A stretch of 64,000 nt of DNA from Ehretia macrophylla (Eukaryota > Streptophyta > Magnoliopsida > Boraginales > Ehretiaceae): positions 46,088,351 to 46,152,350 of the forward strand of contig CM075782.1 in assembly GCA_037974665.1 (NCBI GenBank), given 5' to 3'. The first letter of the stretch is position 1. Each line of letters starts with the position of its first letter. The notes beneath the pieces are model-generated. The model ran no database searches. It was not told the DNA's origin and saw nothing but the letters and a program-made list of their open reading frames with translations. Below are positions 24,175 to 34,761 of the stretch, one piece after another. The position numbers were made by a program, and so were the translations under genes.

Positions 24175-25172
24175 TGAAGCAAATTCTTTGCTTGATATGC
24201 ATGAAAATTAGAACATGAAGGCAAAATAATCTAGATTTTTCCTCATTTTTTGTATCTGGAATGTCTTATTTATACTCTTTGCTTCAAGGCCATACTAGAT
24301 AAAATGGGCAATTGAAATGCGATAATTTTGACTTTCACCACGATTTTGATCTCTTTTATACCAAATAAATAAATTGTGAGCTATTTGAAATTGACAAAAT
24401 TAATTTTACTTATCTAACTTACGCATGTATCTTTCACAAATTACAATTTACCATCTAAATAGAATCTAATAGAGCCTTTCGTGATCATAGTTAAGCAACA
24501 TTTAGTGGAAGGGTGCAAAAGAAGGAAAAGACATAAAATAGGCCCAATATTAATAATACCTTCTGGAAGGACACCCATTTTAATACTTACTCTTTTTAAG
24601 AAAAAATAAAATAAAATAGAGGGCGAAGTCCCGATTCGAATTTAAAATCTTACCAAACTCTTGGGTTGTACCATTTCATAAGTATGGATATTGGCCTTTA
24701 GAAATTGTGTAATGATCGACACTTAACTATTGCTCTGTCAACGTATTGAATTTAATCAACCCACTTAAAATACTCAAATTTGTATTGAAAGTAATCTTGA
24801 ATCCAAATCATTACAAACTAAACTACTAACTCATACAAAACTAATATAGGACAAGATGTCAAAAATGGGCTCAAATGACTAAACGTGCTATTGTCAATAA
24901 AATTACTTGCACTCTTTTAATATTATCTTTAGGACTGGTCCAATACTTTTAGCTTTTATTCTCAAAAGGACTTAAAACTACACCCCTAAACTCTAAAATA
25001 ATTCAAATTTGACCCTTCAAAATTCATCATGTTATGTCATGACACCAAACATTTCTCTAATTTGACCATCTCCAATCAAATTCTTACTTCAACCCCCCGA
25101 AGAAAAAACAAATAATTAGAAGGAACATTTTTTTTTTTTGGTCGAAGAAGGAAAAGATTGAGAGATCATTGA
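24175..25172. other. Upstream region of the Vps62-like gene
   Basis: AT-rich DNA without a supportable gene. It should contain the promoter of the gene starting at 25173, but no unambiguous TATA box was identified. A T-run ends about 30 bases before the start codon. Confidence 0.45.
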
Positions 25173-25305
25173 ATGGTTAAGATGTTGGATTCTTGTAAAT
25201 GCCTCTACTGGAACCGAGTCACCCATTTCTTGCAACAGAAATCCGAATCCGAACCTGAAATCGAAACCTTCTCTCTTCCAGCTCCTCTTCCTCAATGGCC
25301 TCAAG
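25173..25305 (+). pseudogene. Vps62/DUF946 family gene, exon 1
   Basis: ATG at 25173 opens 44 codons plus one base, ending at a GTATCT donor. The peptide contains CKCLYWNRVTHFLQQ and FSLPAPLPQWPQ, which is the characteristic N-terminus of plant DUF946 / vacuolar-sorting-associated Vps62 proteins. The codon split joins in phase with exon 2 at 34762. This exon itself has no lesion. The intron that follows (25306-34761, 9456 bp) has been inflated by retroelements. The function of the plant family is poorly known. Confidence 0.85.
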
Positions 25306-25584
25306 GTATCTTCGATTTTTCATTTTTTTTGTTAATAAAATGAAAGGTGCAATTTGATCTTTTCCTTTGTATTTTTACACTTTTAGGCGTTAATTCGGTC
25401 ACATTTTGGAATCTCAGATTTTTTTTATTTTTTATTTTCATGAAATCGAGAAAAGAAAAGATAGGTTTTTTTTTTGGTAATTTATTGATTTATATGTAGA
25501 ATTTAAATTATGATCTTGAATTCATTACAAGGAAAGATGGCTCAATCTATCTTTTTAGGTAGCTTAAGTTGCACGTTAGGCCGT

Positions 25585-26721
25585 TGTTATGTCCAAACTA
25601 CTAACAGAGAAGGAAATCATAGCAAAGTGGAGCTTTCATTCAATTGAAAAGAAATTACAAGCAGAAATTAAAGAAAATAAAGAGGCAAATATTTCTTCTA
25701 TGCCTCTGCCTACTCTCCACTATGTTTTGACTATCCTTGGAGCAAGAATAATTTGTGGCTGAATTGCTGGCATATCTGGACCTGGCGGCGACATCATATT
25801 TTGATTTGGCGAACCTTGATACCCAACTGCTTTCTTGAGTAAAGAAACATGAAAGACTGGATGCAGCTTAGCAGTATCTGGTAATTGTAGCCGATAAGCC
25901 CCTGGACCAATTTGAGCAGTCACCAAGAATGGTCCAAAGAATTTCCTTGTTAACTACTGATTCGTATGCCTTCTGATTGAAACTTGTTTGTAAGGCTGCA
26001 AGCGCACCAACACCCAATCCCCAACCTCAAAAGATTTTTCAGTTTGATGTTTATCACTTTGCTCTTTCATTCGTTGTTGTGCTTGCTGAAGATTGTCTTT
26101 TAACTTAGCCAAGATTGCATCTCGCTGCTGCAGCTCCTGATCAAGGATTGCATTAGTTGCAGAGAATGGAGTGTAGCTGAGCAATGTAGGAGGAGGTCGT
26201 AGTCCATAGATTGCCTCGAAGAGAGTCATACCAGCAGAAGAGTGATAACAAGTATTATACCAAAATTCGGCCCATGGCAAATATTTAGACCATGACTTAG
26301 GAGAATCCATAACAAAGCATCTGAGATACGTTTCTAGAGTGTGATTTAACCATTCCGTTTGACCATCCGTTTAAGGGTGGTATGCGCTACTCATTTTCAA
26401 CGCCGTGCCCTGCATCTTAAAGAGTTCCCTCTAAAACCCATTTACAAACAATTTATCACGGTCAGTGACAATGGATTTGGGAATACCGTGCATTCGGACA
26501 ACTTCTTTTGTGAACACTGCTGCTATTTTCGAACTCATAGTGTTACTTGGGAGAGAAATGAAAGTCTATCCATGACCCTTAAAATTTCTGTGAATCCGTT
26601 GGAGGGCAGTAATCCCTGGATGAAATCCATCGACAAGTCTTCCCATATTTGAGATGGTATGGGGAGTGGTTGAAGTAGACCCCCTGGGTGTGTATTCACC
26701 ATTTTAGCTTGTTGGCAGGTG
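25585..26721 (-). mobile_element. Ty3/gypsy chromovirus fragment, integrase to 3' end (part 1)
   Basis: Minus-strand continuation of 33395-33772, separated by the copia insertion. Reading downward there is the HHCC end CLTCQQAKMVNTHPGG, the core with TDRDKLFVNGF and SSAYHP, PWAEFWYNTCYHSS, VGDWVLVRLQPYKQ, then FFGPFLVTAQIG and AYRLQLPDTAKLHPVFHVSLLKK. The last part is the typical chromovirus integrase C-terminus. Stops lie near 26430 and 26370 and at 25951-25953. No LTR of this element was recognised, so it is an internal fragment. Confidence 0.85.
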
Positions 26722-26726
26722 AGGCA
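26722..26726. repeat. Target-site duplication AGGCA (left)
   Basis: AGGCA at 26722-26726 and at 33390-33394 flank the copia element exactly, which shows a clean integration into the gypsy fragment. Confidence 0.9.
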
Positions 26727-27411
26727 TGTTGGCTATATGAATAGAATAAACTAATGGTGGTTGTGAATAGAATAAACTAATGGTGATTTTGCAGCTGGAA
26801 TTATGTTTGTTCATATTCTTTCTGCAGTTTTCAGCTCCTTTTTTACAGAAGCTCAATGTTGGCTGATAGGATTAGCTAATTGGTGGCTGGTTGTCAACTT
26901 TTTCATGCCAAAAGAAGATTAGGTAGAAAGTTCTTTTGGCTGATTGTATTTTTTAAACAACATTTTGTGCTTTGTATTTTCTATATACAGGGGTTTCTCG
27001 GTTGGTGCATTGTTACAGAAAAAAACAACATTTTTCTTGAGTAGAGAATTTACAATTCTTTGTAAGGTTATTAAGTTAGTGCATTATAGTTTAAGTGAGA
27101 GAGAGAGTTCTACATTTTTGGTACATCGGTTCTTGTAATTTGGTGTGCTCCTATTATAAGAAGATTTGATCGTTGTATCCTGGGAGGCTTGCGCTATCAA
27201 CTGTTAGCACCGTAGCAGGGCGTTAAAGTCTTAAGGAGATTGAGTCCAACTCAAGCCTCGATCAAAATATATTCATTTGGTTTGGATTTCTATCATTATA
27301 TATTTTTCCTAAATTGTAATCTCTACTTGCATATTTAATTAATTATTATTCTTCAGTTAATCCTTCTCAAATATACGTTTACGATTCATATTTATTACTT
27401 CAAAGTATCTC

Positions 27412-27446
<35 letters not shown>

Positions 27447-27454
27447 TGCTAACA
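26727..27454 (+). repeat. 5' LTR of the copia element
   Basis: This 728-bp LTR contains CTATATACAGGGG near 26981, which corresponds to CTATATATAGGGG in the 3' LTR and is the likely TATA region. A TA-dinucleotide run at about 27414-27442 is longer than in the 3' LTR. Confidence 0.92.
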
Positions 27455-27475
27455 ATCTTAAGACTTTAATCTGTA
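27455..27475 (+). promoter_or_regulatory. Putative primer-binding region, not tRNA-iMet
   Basis: The bases right after the 5' LTR contain CTTAAGACTTTAA (27457-27469). They do not begin with TGG and match no tRNA 3' end I know. They are the exact reverse complement of TTAAAGTCTTAAG at 27223-27235 inside the same LTR. Confidence 0.45.
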
Positions 27476-28064
27476 TAATTCTTTTAATGTGTTTCTGTGA
27501 AGTATAACAAACTGGAAAATAAATTATATTTCCATATACCTCTTAATTTTTTGAAATTAATGGTAAAAATTTCATTAAATTCGGACTTAAAATGAGAAAG
27601 ATATGATTTTTTTTAAGGACCTAATCTTATACTGAATGTTCTAATTTTGGATCAGTTTGTCCTTGTAATTACCGTTTGCACGATTTCTACAATACCGCTT
27701 GCACAATTGATGTTTGCTGAAAGCAGAAGCTTTGCATTATAATACATATATATATTATATTAGTTGCAGTAACTTTGTATTATAATATATATTATTATAT
27801 TAGTTGCATAGTTTTGTATTATAATATTAGTTGCATAGCTTTGCATTATAATATATATTATTATATTAGTTGTATATTATATTAGTTATTTGCATTTAAA
27901 ATTAATTTTGGTGTTAAATTATTTTGCGACTAACTTGGTTTTTGTGTAGTGCAGCGTTTATAAACATGTATTTGGACTTAATATAAATAATATTAATCAT
28001 AAATACCGAAACTGGAAATTTGAATTATGGACAATCATTTGGACCTAATAACCCAAACGTGCCC

Positions 28065-28979
28065 ATGACTGGAAGTGGATCAACCGGTGGATCTGCAGGA
28101 AATGAGAATGTACCTTTGGTTAGGCCATCGGTGACTGTTGTTTCGGCTGTGCCATTTGTGGCGTCAACTCCTGTTGGACATGGCGAGAGGCCAGAAAAGT
28201 TCAACGGGAGGGATTTTAAGAGGTGGCAACAGAAAATGTTATTCTACTTGACCACCTTGAATCTTGCTCGATTTTTGAAAGAGGAGGCACCACAGTTGGG
28301 TGACGATCCTGATATGCAGACTGTTGCTGCTGTTGATGCTTGGAAGCATGCAGACTTCCTTTGCAAAAATTATATCCTCAACGGGTTGGACAATGCGTTG
28401 TATAACATCTACAGCCCAATAACAACTACTAAGGCACTGTGGGAATCTTTAGAGAAGAAGTATAAAACGGAGGATGCGGGCACAAAGAAATTCGTTGTGG
28501 CCAGATTCCTTGACTTCAAAATGGTAGATTCCAAGTCTTTGATGCCGCAAGTAGATGAGTACCAGGTACTCATTCATGAGTGCCATGCAGAAGGTATAAA
28601 TATGGGAGAACGTTTTGAATCTGGTGCACTTATTGAAAAGTTTCCTCCCAACTAGAAGGACTTCAAGAGTTATTTAAGGTATAAGCGAAAGGAGATGACT
28701 CTTGAAGATCTAGTTTTGAGATTGAGGATTGAAGTAGACAACCGCAAATCTGAGAAAAGAGTTAGTTTTCCACCTTTGGAATCAAAGGTCAATGTGGTTG
28801 AGCATGGTCCGAGCAATAAAAAGAGAAAGTTTTCCAACCAAAGTCAAAAAGGGGGAGAACAAAAGAAGCAACAATTCGGTGGGAACTGTTTTGTCTACGA
28901 TAAGCCGGGGCACAAGGCAAGAGACTGCAGGCACCGCAAGAACCAGGGCAATCCGAAGAAGAGGAAAGCTTAGGCAAAT
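28065..28979 (+). pseudogene. Copia gag
   Basis: The first in-frame ATG is 28065 (MTGSGSTGG); the frame is open from 28020. The UBN2-type gag domain is seen in FNGRDFKRWQQKMLFYLTTL and ALWESLEKKYKTEDAGTKK. A zinc knuckle near 28900 reads CFVYDKPGHKARDC, in which the second cysteine of the CCHC pattern is Tyr. TAG codons at 28653 and 28971 interrupt the frame. The protein would form the particle shell. Confidence 0.85.
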
Positions 28980-30346
28980 GCTGTGGAAGACCTGGGCAAT
29001 GATCTCTCTAACATCAATCTGTCAGTTGTTGTGTCAGAAGTCAATCTGGTGGGGAATCCAAAGCAATGGTGGGTGGACACTGGCGCCACTAAGCATGCTT
29101 GCTCTGATAGGAAAATGTTCACTACCTATCAAAATGTTTCTGAAACCCTTTACATGGGTAACTCCGCCACTTCAAAAGTAGAAGGAACTGGGAAGGTAAT
29201 CTTGAAATTTACCTCTGGAAAGGAGCTGACACTCAACAATGTGCTGCATGTCCCAAACATCCGGAAGAATTTGGTTTTTGGATCCTTGTTGAGTAAGAAC
29301 GGATTCAAGTTGGTGTTTGAGTCTGGTCAATTTGTGTTAACCAAATTTGAAATGTTTGTAGGCAAGGGCTATGAGTGTGATGGCTTATTTAAGCTAAATG
29401 TAATGACTATTGTCCCAACTATTGTAAAGGTTGATGAGCCTACCAAATTTGGTATGAATAAGAATAAGTCTGTTGTTTATGTCTTGGATTCTCCTAATTT
29501 ATGGCATGATAGATTAGGACATGTGAATTTTGATTCTTTGCATAAATTGATCAATTTAGGTCTAATACTTAAAGCTGATTGGAACATAACTAAAAAATGT
29601 GAAGTATGCATAGAATCAAAATTAACGAGGACTTCCTTTAAATCAGTAGAAAGGAGTTCAGAACCTCTGGATTTAATTCACAATGATATTTGTGATTTAA
29701 AATTTGTGCAAACTAGAGGTGGGAAAAAGTATTTTATTACTTTTATTGATGATTGCACAAGATATTGTTATGTTTATCTACTCAGAGGCAAAGATGAGGC
29801 TTTTGAAGTATTTAAACTATACAAAAATAAGGTAGAAAATCAACTCGGCAAAAAGATCAAGATGTTGAGAAGTGATAGAGGAGGAGAATATGTATATCCC
29901 TTTGAGGAATACTGTGCTGAACATGGAATTGTTCATCAAACAACGGCTCCTTACTCTTCTCAACAGAATGGTATTGCTGAACGCAAAAACCGAACTCTTA
30001 AAGAGATGATGAATGCCTTGTTGATTAATTCGGGTTTACCTCAGAACTTATGGGGGGAGGCAGTATTAATTGCGAACCATATTTTTAATAAGGTACCCCA
30101 CAAGAAATTAAGCAAGACACCTTATGAGTTGTGGAAAGGTCGACCACTTCCTACAATTACTTAAGAGTGTGGGAGTATCTAGCTAAGGTAGGAGTTCCGA
30201 CTCCAAAAATGGTCAGAATAGGACCAAAGACTGTGGAATGTATCTTCATTGGATATGCACACAGCAGTGCTGCATACAGGTTTCTTGTGTATAAGTCAGA
30301 AATAACTGATATACATGTGAATACAGTGATTGAATCAAGGAATGCA
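28980..30346 (+). pseudogene. Copia protease and integrase
   Basis: The protease active site is WWVDTGATKHACSD near 29070. The GAG-pre-integrase zinc motif LWHDRLGHVNFDSL with CEVCIESK follows near 29500-29620. The integrase core has Asp in TFIDDCTRY, Asp in MLRSDRGGEY and Glu in NGIAERKNRT. A one-base loss near 30146 shifts the frame (the shifted frame resumes SYNYLRVWEYLAKV), and TAA at 30347 ends it before the RT. Confidence 0.88.
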
Positions 30347-30349
30347 TAA

Positions 30350-32060
30350 TTTTTTGAAGAAAATTTTCCTTGTAAAGATATGCAAGAATCAAGTTCTGCG
30401 GAAAGAACATATGATGAGAGTCAAAAATTAGATATAGATGATGAGACTATATCTAAAGATATTGAAGATGAACCTAGACGTAGTAAGAGGGCTAGAACGT
30501 CTAAGTCTTTCGGTTCAAATTTTCTAACGTATTTGTTAGAAAATGAGCCTCGCACTTTTAATGAGGCAATATCTACTCCTGAAGCTCCTTTATGGAGAGA
30601 GGCAGTAAACAGTGAAATTGAATCCATCATGCAAAATCATACATGGGAACTGGTGGATCTACCTCCTAGAAATAAACCTTTAGGGTGTAAATGGATTTTT
30701 AAGAGGAAATTGAAAGCTGATGAATCAATAGACAAATACAAGGCCAGGCTTGTCATTAAGGGTTATAGACAAAAAAAAGGTCTTGATTATTTTGATACAT
30801 ATTCACCAGTCACGAGAATTACATCCATATGGATGTTGATAGCTATTGCAGCTATCAATAATCTTGAGATACATCAAATGGATGTAAAAACAGCCTTCTT
30901 GAATGGAGATCTAGATGAAGAGATCTACATGGAACAACCTGAGGGGTTTGCAGTTCCTGGAAAAGAGAAGAAGGTTTGTAAGCTTGTAAAATCTCTTTAC
31001 GGAATAAAACAGATGCCTAAACAATGGCATGAAAAATTTGATAAAGTCATGATGTCAAATGGCTTTAGGATTAATGAATGTGACAAGTATGTCTATGTGA
31101 AAGGCACGGGTCAAGAATATGTCATTGTTTGTCTCTATGTAGACGATATGCTCATTATCGGGAGCAATGAGAGTGTCATTAAGACTACCAAAAGAATCTT
31201 ATCCAGTAACTTCGACATGAAGGATATAGGTGTAACAGATGTGATTCTAGGTATTAAAATTAGTAGAACATCTGACGGACTAATCCTGTCTCAGTCCCAT
31301 TATATAAAGAAAATACTAGACAAGTTTAATAAAAATGATACTAGTCTCGCGAAGACACCTATAGATGCAAATGTATATCTAGCCAAAAATACCGGTGAAG
31401 GAATATCTTAGTTAGAGTATTCAAGGATTATTGGTAGTTTGATGTACATTATGAATTGCACGAGGCCCGATATAGCATTATCTGTGAGCAAATTGAGCAA
31501 GTATACGAGCAATCCAAGGAAAGATCACTGGGTAGCTATAATGAGAGTTTTAAGGTATCTAAGATACACTTTGAACTATGGACTGCATTATACAAGATAT
31601 CCAGCTGTACTAGAAGGGTACAGTGATGCCAACTGGATATCTGATTCTAAAGACTCTAAGTCAACAAGCGGATATGTCTTTACCTTGGGAGGTGCCGCCG
31701 TTTCTTGGAAATCCACTAATCAAACTTGTATAGCTAGATCCACAATGGAATCTGAGTTTATAGCTTTGGATAAAGCTGCAGAAGAAGCAGAATGGCTTCG
31801 ACATTTCTTAGAGGATATTCCAAATTGGTCAAAACTTTTGTCAGCTATCTGCATACACTGCGATAGTCAATCAGCGATTGGCAGGGCACAAAATAGTATG
31901 TATAACGGTAAGTCAAGACATATTCGTCGAAGACATAATACTGTTAAATAATTGCTCTCTAGTAGGGTTATCTCGATTGACTATGTAAAGTCAAAAGATA
32001 ACATTACGGATCCGCTTACAAAAGGTTTAAATAGAGAACAAGTATATAATTCGTCGAGGG
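30350..32060 (+). pseudogene. Copia reverse transcriptase and RNase H
   Basis: RT domain: WELVDLPPRNKPLGCKWIFK, YKARLVIKGYRQKKGLDY, IHQMDVKTAFLNGDL, KSLYGIKQMPKQW and the catalytic YVDDMLIIGS near 31140. TAG at 31409 then interrupts. RNase [41 protein letters not shown] and [11 protein letters not shown] at 31949 cuts the tail that continues to ITDPLTKGL near 32025. The 343-codon RT frame from 30380 is otherwise intact. Confidence 0.9.
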
Positions 32061-32673
32061 GAATAGGTCTTAAGCCTATCTCGTAAAAGGAGCCATAATG
32101 GAAAACCCTACCTAAGTGACAGGAGATCCCTGGATCTAGGTTCAAAGGGAAAAACTGAATTATGTATGCCTCAGTCCGAGCACTGTGGGGGGTAATACTC
32201 CTACCTATTCCTATAACGAGCAGACAGTGCTGCTTGCATGTGATTCAGGCTAAGCTATGCTTTAAATGATACTTATATCTTGAAAATTTCAAGTGGGGTA
32301 TTACAGGGATACTCTTAATAAGTGATCACCTATGTGAGCAGGGAGTGGGCTGATCCTACGAGAATTGTTTAAGGCTGAATTCTCCGAGAGTACTCATGAA
32401 ACCGAGAGTTGTTCAGGGCCAAAATAAACACAACAGTGAGAACCCATAAATGTCTAGAAGGTTACTGTGTGAGTTCTATTGTCTTGGTCTATACAAAAGC
32501 TGAATAGTTCAAGACATTGCGTTCATTGGTTAGCAAGTAAATCTGATAGCTCTCACTAGAGAAGGTTCAAGGCCAAAAGCTACCTATGTCGATGCAGTAC
32601 CTTTCTTTTTGAACTCTCTCTCAAGTGTCTGCATTTACATTGTGTTTAGTTCATTTCTATTCATGTGGGGGAT
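32061..32673 (+). other. Copia 3' untranslated internal region
   Basis: Non-coding stretch between RNase H and the 3' LTR, ending in the purine tract GTGGGGGAT. Only short frames are present. Confidence 0.7.
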
Positions 32674-33389
32674 TGTTGGCTATATGAATAGAATAAACTA
32701 ATGGTGGTTGTGAATAGAATAAACTAATGGTGGTTTTGCAGCTGGAATTATGTCTGTTCATATTCTTTCTGTAGTTTTCAGCTCCTTTTTGACAAAAGCT
32801 CAATGTTGGCCGAAAGGATTAGCTAATTGGTGGCTGGTTGTCAACTTTTTCATGCCAAAAGAAGATTAGGTAGAAAGTTATTTTGGCTGATTGTATTTTC
32901 TAAACAACATTTTGTGCTTTGTATTTGCTATATATAGGGGTTTCTCGGTTGGTGCATTGTTACAGAAAAAAACAACATTTTTCTTGAGCAGAGAATTTAC
33001 AATTCTTTGTAAGGTTATTAAGTTAGTGCACTATAGTTTAAGTAAGAGAGAGAGTTCTACATTTTTGGTTCATCGGTTCTTGTAATTTGGTGTGCTCCTA
33101 TTACAAGAAGATTTTATCGTTGTATCCTGGGAGGCTTGCGCTATCAACTGTCAGCACCGTAGCAGGGCGTTAAAGTCTTAAAGAGATTGAGTCCAACTCA
33201 AGCCTCGATCAAAATATATTCATTTGGTTTGGATTTCTATCATTATATATTTTTCCTAAATTGTAATCTCTACTTGCATATTTAATTAATTATTATTCTT
33301 CAGTTAATCCTTCTCAAATATACGTTTACGATTCATATTTATTACTTCAAAGCATCCCGTATATATATATATATATATTGGTACTAACA
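32674..33389 (+). repeat. 3' LTR of the copia element
   Basis: This 716-bp copy of 26727-27454 is highly similar, with a shorter TA run. It is followed directly by AGGCA. Confidence 0.92.
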
Positions 33390-33394
33390 AGGCA

Positions 33395-33772
33395 TTCACG
33401 TACATATTTGTGCACGTCCTAGCGCATAGCCGGCCAATAGTAATTTGTAGCTAAACGCATGTAAGTGCGTAGAACTCCAGCATGCTCTCCCAACTGAGTA
33501 TCATGAAACTCTTGCAACAATAAATGACGCAAGGCCTCAGGTATGACCATTTTATGATTGAAGAAAAGAATTCCATCCTGAAAGTGATAGCCTGGCCTCA
33601 TTTCTTTTTGTTGATGCCACTGTTGAATAATAGAAGCCAAGGCTGGATCATTTGCTGTAGCTTCACGCAACTGCTCCACAAATGGCAATTGTAAGGTTGT
33701 AAGTGCTGCGAAAGAGCTAGTAAATGGTACCCGAGAAAGAGCATCAGCTGCTACATTTTCTGTTATTTGGTA
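33395..33772 (-). mobile_element. Ty3/gypsy chromovirus fragment, RNase H end and integrase N-terminus (part 2)
   Basis: Minus-strand frame with ENVAADALSRVPF (RNase H/tether end) and the HHCC start VIPEALRHLLLQEFHDTQLG, then LRTYMRLATNYYWPAMR. It continues at 26721 across the copia insertion and its duplication. Upstream RT and gag are absent: the element is cut at about 33772, where host-intron repeat sequence begins. Confidence 0.85.
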
Positions 33773-34080
33773 CTGTAATAATTTAATAACGTACAAGTTC
33801 GAGAAAACATAAGGGAATTTTAGCTAATGACATTTCTTCTTTTGGCTAGCTTAAGTTGCACTTTAGACTTGAGCATCGTAATAATTTAATAACGTGCTAC
33901 TTCGGCAAAATATATGAAAATTTCTGCCAATGGTGTCAGTTTGTTTTGGTTAGCTTAAGTTGCAGGTTAGACCCAACTATCATGGTATTGTAATAATTTA
34001 ATAACGTACAACTTTGGCAATATAAAGGAAATTTCTGCTACTGACATCATTTGTTTTTTGGGCAGCTTCTTGTGAATTTA
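33773..34080 (+). repeat. Imperfect minisatellite in the Vps62-like intron
   Basis: About three units of 95-118 bp each start GTAATAATTTAATAACG (near 33775, 33869 and 33987) and contain AGCTTAAGTTGCA followed by GTTAGA-like sequence. A partial matching unit (TAGCTTAAGTTGCACGTTAG) lies at about 25560-25580 on the other side of the gypsy fragment, so the fragment seems to have entered this array. Confidence 0.65.
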
Positions 34081-34761
34081 ATGACATAATTTCTTTTTGG
34101 CTTGTATCTACTAATGACATCATTTCTTTTTGGGTAGCTTACTGTTCTGTGTTGGTAATAGTCGAAGGATTTTTGTCGTTATGAGGGTTCAGGGTATCTA
34201 ATGTGCGATTTCTGCAAAATATAGGGATATTGTTGCCCTTTACGGTATTTTCTTTAATTGTCTTTCTTGGTATTAATTTGTATTGCCATTAACCAGCTAA
34301 TCATTCATGAATGTAGCTTTATTTCATTGTTTTGCTTAAGTTAGCGTTTTAATCAATGAATGTACTCATAAATTGTGATTATGAATTTAAATCATTCTGC
34401 CGGGAGAATAGCTAAATCCTCTTGATGCCTTTGCTATGTGTTACTATAGCAGCATAAGTATTGAATCTTAATGCAGGAGCATAGCTTAATGCCCCCAACC
34501 CCGCCCCCTGATTTGGATGTTTTGTTTATCAAAAGTTGATCAATTTTGCTTGTCACTGAAAAATATTCTAAATCTTTTCTTGGTTGTTTATGTGATTTTG
34601 TTTAATCTCCTCGAACAAGAATAAAAGTTTATCTTTGCTGCTCGTGAAGTAAGACTGCCCTAATTTGCAGTTATCTTGACTTGTTGACATCAGGATTTGG
34701 TTTATTAAAGTTTTGAGTCCTCTGATCCTTTTTTAGTTTCCTATTTATATGTAATTTTCAG

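Larger units (their letters stand above)
26727..33389 (+). mobile_element. Complete Ty1/copia retrotransposon in the Vps62-like intron
   Basis: The 6663-bp element lies in the same direction as the host gene. 5' LTR 26727-27454 and 3' LTR 32674-33389 share TGTTGGCTATATGAATAG... and ...CTAACA ends and an internal (TA)n run of different lengths. The perfect AGGCA duplication and a purine tract (GTGGGGGAT) before the 3' LTR are present. The domain order gag, protease, integrase, RT, RNase H is that of copia. The polyprotein is broken by five stops and one frameshift. No iMet-type PBS follows the 5' LTR. Confidence 0.93.

Noticed and set aside
27414..27442. (TA)n run as a target-site or centromeric signal
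   Set aside because: It is present in both copia LTRs at different lengths, so it is a microsatellite inside the LTR.
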